DNA of 64,000 bases from Deltaproteobacteria bacterium. GTDB taxonomy: Bacteria; Myxococcota_C; UBA6777. The stretch is taken from NCBI GenBank assembly GCA_006226375.1, contig SBHC01000038.1:1-64000 (forward strand). Reading direction: 5' to 3'. Position 1 is the stretch's first letter. Every line of letters starts with the position of its first letter. The notes under the pieces were generated by a model that did no database searches, was not told the origin of the DNA, and was given only the letters and a program-made list of their open reading frames with translations. This document shows, piece after piece, positions 60,060-64,000 of the stretch. Made by a program: the position numbers and the translations under genes.

Positions 60060-62783
60060 ATGACAATGCCGTGGGTGTGCAACTTCTCCGAGTTGGATAA
60101 AACAAAGTTGAGTTGGGTCGGTGGAAAGGGAGCAAACCTTGGTGAACTTACCCAGCAAGGTTTCCCTGTTCCGGGAGGCTTCTGTGTCACAACGGAAGCC
60201 TACCATGAGTTTCTTCAGCAGGGCGAGTCGGCTCAGGCCGAAGATTGGTTTGAGCAGCTTGCTGCGCTCGAACCGTCCGACACCTCGAAAGCACGAGAGA
60301 TTGGAGCGACCTTTCGCGCGTATCTGATGACGTTGGATGTGCCTTCCAGCGTGGAGGAAGCCATCCTCCAGGCCTGGGAAGAGGTGGGGAGCGAGCATTC
60401 GTATGCCGTTCGCTCCAGCGCCACCGCCGAAGACTTACCGGATGCTTCTTTCGCTGGTCAGCAAGATACCTACCTCAATGTGAAAGGACGTGACTCTTTG
60501 TTGGAGCACGTCCGTCGTTGTTGGGTCTCTCTGTTTACAGACCGGGCCATTGTGTACCGCGCCCAAAACCAATTTGACCATCGCGAGGTGGCTCTTTCGG
60601 TGGTTGTGCAGCGGATGGTTCTTCCCGAAGTTTCGGGCATCATGTTTACTGTAGACCCTCTGTCAGAGAATCGAAACATCCTGTCGATTGATGCCAGCTA
60701 TGGTTTGGGAGAAGCCCTTGTCTCGGGAAAGGTTGCGCCTGACCTGTATCGTGTGGACAAGCGTGATGGGCAAATCGTGGAAGTGAGCGTGGCTGACAAA
60801 GGGATGGCGATCCGACCCTTGCCCGATGGTGGAACGTTTGAAGAGGAGCTGGTCGGTGAACAACGAAAAGCCCAGGTTCTCACCGAAGCCCAAACAAAAG
60901 AACTCGCAGCGCTCGGTGCACGCATTGAGGAACATTACGGAACTCCCCAAGACATCGAGTGGTGCCTGGAAGGTGATGCATTCTTTGTTGTTCAGAGTCG
61001 TCCCATAACGTCCTTGTATCCAGGGTTTTCTCATCTCCAGCCCGAGACGTCGTTGCAGGTGTACTTTTGCTTTAACCACCTGCAAGTGATGACGGAGCCG
61101 ATCACACCCATGGGTCAATCCTGCATTCGCTTGGTGATGCCGTTTGGCAAGTGGGACCAACCTCCTACGTTGGAGGCTCCTTATCTTAATGCTGCTGGCG
61201 GTCGGTTGTATGTTAACTTAACCAAGGCCTTGCGAAATCCGCGGGTTCGGAAGGTTGTGCTTGGTACGCTATCGATCGCAGATTCCCTTACAAAGCTAGC
61301 TATCGAGGATGTGGTTCGACGCAAACTGTATGAGAGCGAGGACAAGAAAAACCCATCATTCTCAGCCTTCTATGTGGTGAGGAAGATCGCGCTGCCAGTG
61401 ATGCGTCGTTTGGTTGGGTTTCTTTTCTTCAAAAACACTGAAAGGATTGTGGCACAACGAACCCAGTTTATCGAAGACACCTATCAAAGTATGAGGAAGG
61501 AGCTCCAAGCTCTTCGAGGAAACAGCGCAAAGCGAATGCATCGGATGATTGAGTTGATGGGCTCCCTTTTCCGAGAGAAGCTCGCCTTTAACTTCCTTCC
61601 TGTTGTGGGCTCGGGTCTCCTTTCCGCAAAGCTCACGAGTCATATCACCGGACAGTCTTTCTCCGACCCTGATATGGTGGGTCTGATGAGGGCTTACGAA
61701 GGAAATGTCACCACTGAGATGGATCTGGAGCTGGGGGACCTGGCAGATGTTGCGAGGCGCCACCCTGCTGTCGTGCAATGCCTACGAGAGACGTCACCCG
61801 AGACGATCTTGGAGAGCCTCCAAGACACAGAAGGAGGGGCCGACTTTCTCGACGCGTTTGCGCAGTTTCTCGCGAAGTACGGCGTGCGAGGGGCCTCTGA
61901 AATTGACATCGGGCGACAGCGTTGGTCCGAAGACCCAACCCCGCTGCTGCAAATGATCATTGGAAACCTGGCGGAGTCAGAGCCTGGGAAGCATCGAAAG
62001 CAACACCAGCGATTGGCGAAAGAAGGAGAAGAAGCGAGAGACCGACTGATCCAATCGGCAGGCCGAGGGTTTTGGGGATGGCTGAAGAAGCCGTTGGTGC
62101 GTCGATTAACCCGTGTCCATCGAAACATGATGGGCGCTCGCGAGCATCCGAAGTGGTTACTGATCCGGGCCCTTGGTCTCACCAAAGAAGTCCTCAAAGA
62201 AGAAGGGGAGCAACTGGTGGAAGCTGGCGTGCTCTCTTCTTCGGATGCTATTTTTTATCTGACGATGGAAGAGGTCCTCGCTTGGGTCGAAGGGAGATGG
62301 GATTCTCTCTCCCCCAACGCCTCACCCCAAGAGTTGGTGGAGCAACGAAAGAGCGACTACCAGCGGTGGAGCAAGCTCAACCCTCCCCGCGTTCTGACCA
62401 GCGAAGGTGAAATTGTTCGAGCGGAGCTGTCCTTGGAGAACGCTCCTGAAGGAGCCATTGTGGGAAGCGCTGCTTCGGCAGGGATTATCGAAGGTCGGGC
62501 TCGTGTGATACTGTCACCCAAAGACGCTGTTCTCCAACACGGGGAGATTCTGGTCGCTCCCTTCACCGATCCTGGATGGACTCCGCTCTTTATTCACGCT
62601 GGAGCCTTGGTCATGGAGGTTGGAGGGCTGATGACACATGGTTCTGTTGTCGCCCGGGAATACGGCATTCCCGCCGTCGTTTGTGTCGCGAACGCAACCA
62701 CTCGCATCGAGACAGGCCAGTGGATTCGTGTGAACGGCGATCAAGGTTATGTTGAAATTTTGGAAGAACCTGACGAAGGGTAA
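60060..62783 (+). CDS. PEP-synthase-like / rifampicin phosphotransferase-like enzyme
   Basis: A 907-residue three-domain dikinase. An N-terminal ATP-grasp domain (about 1-320) has LSWVGGKGANLGELTQQGFP, YAVRSSATAEDLPDASFAGQ and EVSGIMFTVDP. A middle domain of about 450 residues is where Rph binds rifamycin; it is divergent here. The C-terminal swivelling domain contains GGLMTHGSVVAREYGIPAVV with the phospho-carrier His at about 860. The total length and the wording around His match the Rph group (about 860-870 residues) better than PpsA or PPDK, which have a separate PEP-binding TIM barrel. It may phosphorylate a rifamycin-like drug or another substrate. Expression is probably set by the upstream TetR-type protein. 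Confidence 0.85.
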   Translation: MTMPWVCNFSELDKTKLSWVGGKGANLGELTQQGFPVPGGFCVTTEAYHEFLQQGESAQAEDWFEQLAALEPSDTSKAREIGATFRAYLMTLDVPSSVEEAILQAWEEVGSEHSYAVRSSATAEDLPDASFAGQQDTYLNVKGRDSLLEHVRRCWVSLFTDRAIVYRAQNQFDHREVALSVVVQRMVLPEVSGIMFTVDPLSENRNILSIDASYGLGEALVSGKVAPDLYRVDKRDGQIVEVSVADKGMAIRPLPDGGTFEEELVGEQRKAQVLTEAQTKELAALGARIEEHYGTPQDIEWCLEGDAFFVVQSRPITSLYPGFSHLQPETSLQVYFCFNHLQVMTEPITPMGQSCIRLVMPFGKWDQPPTLEAPYLNAAGGRLYVNLTKALRNPRVRKVVLGTLSIADSLTKLAIEDVVRRKLYESEDKKNPSFSAFYVVRKIALPVMRRLVGFLFFKNTERIVAQRTQFIEDTYQSMRKELQALRGNSAKRMHRMIELMGSLFREKLAFNFLPVVGSGLLSAKLTSHITGQSFSDPDMVGLMRAYEGNVTTEMDLELGDLADVARRHPAVVQCLRETSPETILESLQDTEGGADFLDAFAQFLAKYGVRGASEIDIGRQRWSEDPTPLLQMIIGNLAESEPGKHRKQHQRLAKEGEEARDRLIQSAGRGFWGWLKKPLVRRLTRVHRNMMGAREHPKWLLIRALGLTKEVLKEEGEQLVEAGVLSSSDAIFYLTMEEVLAWVEGRWDSLSPNASPQELVEQRKSDYQRWSKLNPPRVLTSEGEIVRAELSLENAPEGAIVGSAASAGIIEGRARVILSPKDAVLQHGEILVAPFTDPGWTPLFIHAGALVMEVGGLMTHGSVVAREYGIPAVVCVANATTRIETGQWIRVNGDQGYVEILEEPDEG

Positions 62784-62827
62784 CCCATCAAGGTTTCCAA
62801 TCAACCCAAGACAAGGATGAGAGAGAC

Positions 62828-63094
62828 ATGATTCTTTTTGCTGACTTTGAACCACGTGAGGTCTCTTCTGGGGGCTTTTTTAAGGTTGCTGAACATGAGT
62901 CTTTGGGGAAGGTTCTTCAAGATGTCAATGACTGGATTGAGAAAGAAAACATTGACGTTGTGAACATTGAAACTGTGGTTCTGCCGAACATTCATAACAC
63001 GGGCGAGGAGGGCACGACCGACCCATCCATTCGCACTTCCGGGGAGATGTCGGCTTACTGGTACCAGTTCTTTCGTGTGTGGTACCGAAAGTAA
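62828..63094 (+). CDS. Small conserved-looking protein, unknown function
   Basis: An 88-residue cytoplasmic protein 44 bp after the Rph-like gene; a GAGAGA sequence precedes the ATG. It is acidic, with VNDWIEKENIDVVNIETVVL, then HNTGEEGTTDPSIRTSGEM and an aromatic end (YWYQFFRVWYRK). I recall similar short proteins in unrelated bacteria but cannot give a family. It may belong to the TetR/Rph operon. Confidence 0.65.
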   Translation: MILFADFEPREVSSGGFFKVAEHESLGKVLQDVNDWIEKENIDVVNIETVVLPNIHNTGEEGTTDPSIRTSGEMSAYWYQFFRVWYRK

Positions 63095-63130
63095 AGACGC
63101 TCAACAAGCTATGGCTCAACAAGCTATCTC

Positions 63131-64000
63131 TTAGCAACCTAGCAACGTTCGCAACCTTGTCTCGGTTCGTTCGGCGAGCCCAGGTAGAAACTCCAGCATC
63201 TCTGGGGTTTTTTGCTGCATGACAAGGTTCAACAACACCAAGGCGCGTCCAACAATAAAGGCATCGACCTGACCCGGAAGTTGTTCCGGCCATTCGCGAA
63301 CCTGCCTGTAGCCTCTCTCTATCGCCTCGCGCTGCTTGGCGTACTCCTCGTTGCTCCACATGTAAAAGAACAAAATACCCAAATCCTGGACAGGATAGCC
63401 CCACACAAGGTCTTCAAAGTCGATGGGGGATAGCTTGTTTCGGTAGGCTTTTACGTTGTAGGCATGCAAGTCTCCGTGGATCACTTGCATGCTCTCTGTT
63501 TCCTGGAGTTGTTGGATGTGATGTTTTACGTGTTCGATCGCTTGCGGGATGACATTTTGCAAGCCTGTGGGCAATGTCTGGGTATGTTCCGGGTCTTCCA
63601 GTACCCACGGGTCTTCGTAAGGGTTGACGTCCTTGTAGACGAGGGGCTGGGCATCCTTGGGTTGCTTAAACCTGGCTCCATGTTTGTGCAAGGTCGCAGC
63701 CAAAGCTCCGTACCGAACGAGGTTGTCCATCGTGAATCGCTTCGCCAGGTCGAGACCTTTGATCCATCGAAACAAGATGCAATACCGCTCTTCTGGGACT
63801 CCTGGGTCGGCCACAAGCGAATACAACGAGCCGTCTTGGCTTGGAATGGGAGCGGGAACCTCAAAGTCGGCCGACGAACCCAGCTCGTAAAGCCAGGACG
63901 CTTCCAAAGACAGCGTACGTTCTCGGGCTGCTTGAGGCTTGCAAATGCGCAGGGCGTAGGTGTTGCCACATGCGGTGTCAACGCGGAAAACACAGTTGTA
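63131..64000 (-). CDS. Phosphotransferase-family kinase, 5' end outside the window
   Basis: The open frame runs past the window end, so the first residues are missing. The visible part is about 289 residues. It begins in the small lobe (VFRVDTACGNTYALRICKPQ, with Lys likely contacting ATP). The catalytic Brenner-type motif is MQVIHGDLHAYNVKAYRNK, and the metal Asp is in LSPIDFEDLVWGYPVQDLG. This is the aminoglycoside phosphotransferase / homoserine kinase-like (APH) fold. The substrate cannot be told; many such proteins phosphorylate small amino or hydroxy compounds. A TTG internal start at 63907 is unlikely because the kinase lobe continues upstream of it. Confidence 0.82.
   Translation of the reverse strand, partial: YNCVFRVDTACGNTYALRICKPQAARERTLSLEASWLYELGSSADFEVPAPIPSQDGSLYSLVADPGVPEERYCILFRWIKGLDLAKRFTMDNLVRYGALAATLHKHGARFKQPKDAQPLVYKDVNPYEDPWVLEDPEHTQTLPTGLQNVIPQAIEHVKHHIQQLQETESMQVIHGDLHAYNVKAYRNKLSPIDFEDLVWGYPVQDLGILFFYMWSNEEYAKQREAIERGYRQVREWPEQLPGQVDAFIVGRALVLLNLVMQQKTPEMLEFLPGLAERTETRLRTLLGC

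Noticed and set aside
1-64000. tRNA genes, rRNA, CRISPR arrays, origins, att sites
   Set aside because: Intergenic regions were read by eye for cloverleafs, regular spaced repeats and DnaA-box clusters, and none was convincing. A tRNAscan or Infernal run would settle this.

Overview
The window reads as chromosomal DNA of a Gram-negative bacterium of the Myxococcota / former Deltaproteobacteria type. This is inferred from gene content, not from a marker gene. The signs are very many secreted lipoproteins, cysteine-rich repeat proteins of the 'CCNGxCV...CGxCG' kind, TIG and PKD domain surface proteins, WD40 lipoproteins, a Hanks-type Ser/Thr kinase with a periplasmic 'DDNCDGTIDE' motif, PEGA proteins, a VIT-VWA protein, thrombospondin-3/OmpA proteins and a BTAD/NB-ARC/TPR regulator. 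Base composition looks close to balanced, and the first ~6 kb look AT-richer than the rest. I found no rRNA, tRNA or CRISPR array.

Layout. 0-6 kb: an accessory-looking stretch with an IS982-type transposase fragment, a second short copy of its end, small secreted proteins, a cysteine-rich lipoprotein, an SBBP-type propeller lipoprotein and an ArfB-like protein whose GGQ motif reads GGY. 6-10.5 kb: a double META-domain protein, a LysR regulator divergent from a YcjY-like hydrolase with a clear LysR box between them, and an HtrA/Deg protease. 11-16.5 kb: a possible toxin-like lipoprotein (fascin-like trefoil, coiled coil, hydrophobic C-terminus) facing a large BTAD/NB-ARC/TPR regulator across a terminator-like hairpin. 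16.7-19.1 kb: a sodium:solute symporter followed by an FrlD-like sugar kinase. 20.4-27.6 kb: a WD40 lipoprotein facing a three-gene operon (kinase, PEGA protein, cysteine-rich WD40 lipoprotein). 27.8-34.3 kb: an MBL-fold hydrolase, a membrane-anchored protein with a Lys-rich tail, umuDC behind a SOS-like palindrome, a DUF3006 lipoprotein and radC.

34.7-46.2 kb: a SerA-like dehydrogenase facing a ~1260-residue PKD/TIG lipoprotein, a VIT-VWA protein, a DUF1232-like membrane protein and an RND permease. 46.5-53.5 kb: a cysteine-rich lipoprotein, a rhomboid-TPR fusion, a PilZ-like/J-domain protein, a polytopic membrane protein, glutathione synthetase (gshB) and a lipoprotein. 53.6-59 kb: a 1084-residue cysteine-rich repeat protein with a fibrinogen-like module and propeller-like tail, a VWA protein and a TSP3/OmpA lipoprotein. 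59-64 kb: a TetR-type regulator with two tandem DNA-binding domains, a 34-bp near-palindrome over its promoter, a PEP-synthase / rifampicin-phosphotransferase-like enzyme, a small conserved-looking protein, and a phosphotransferase cut by the window end.

The most interesting items are the double-HTH TetR with its long operator and linked Rph-like enzyme, the GGQ-less ArfB homologue, the toxin-like lipoprotein, and the kinase/PEGA/WD40 operon. Many starts were moved inward from the longest open frame to match Shine-Dalgarno sequences or signal peptides; each entry says why.
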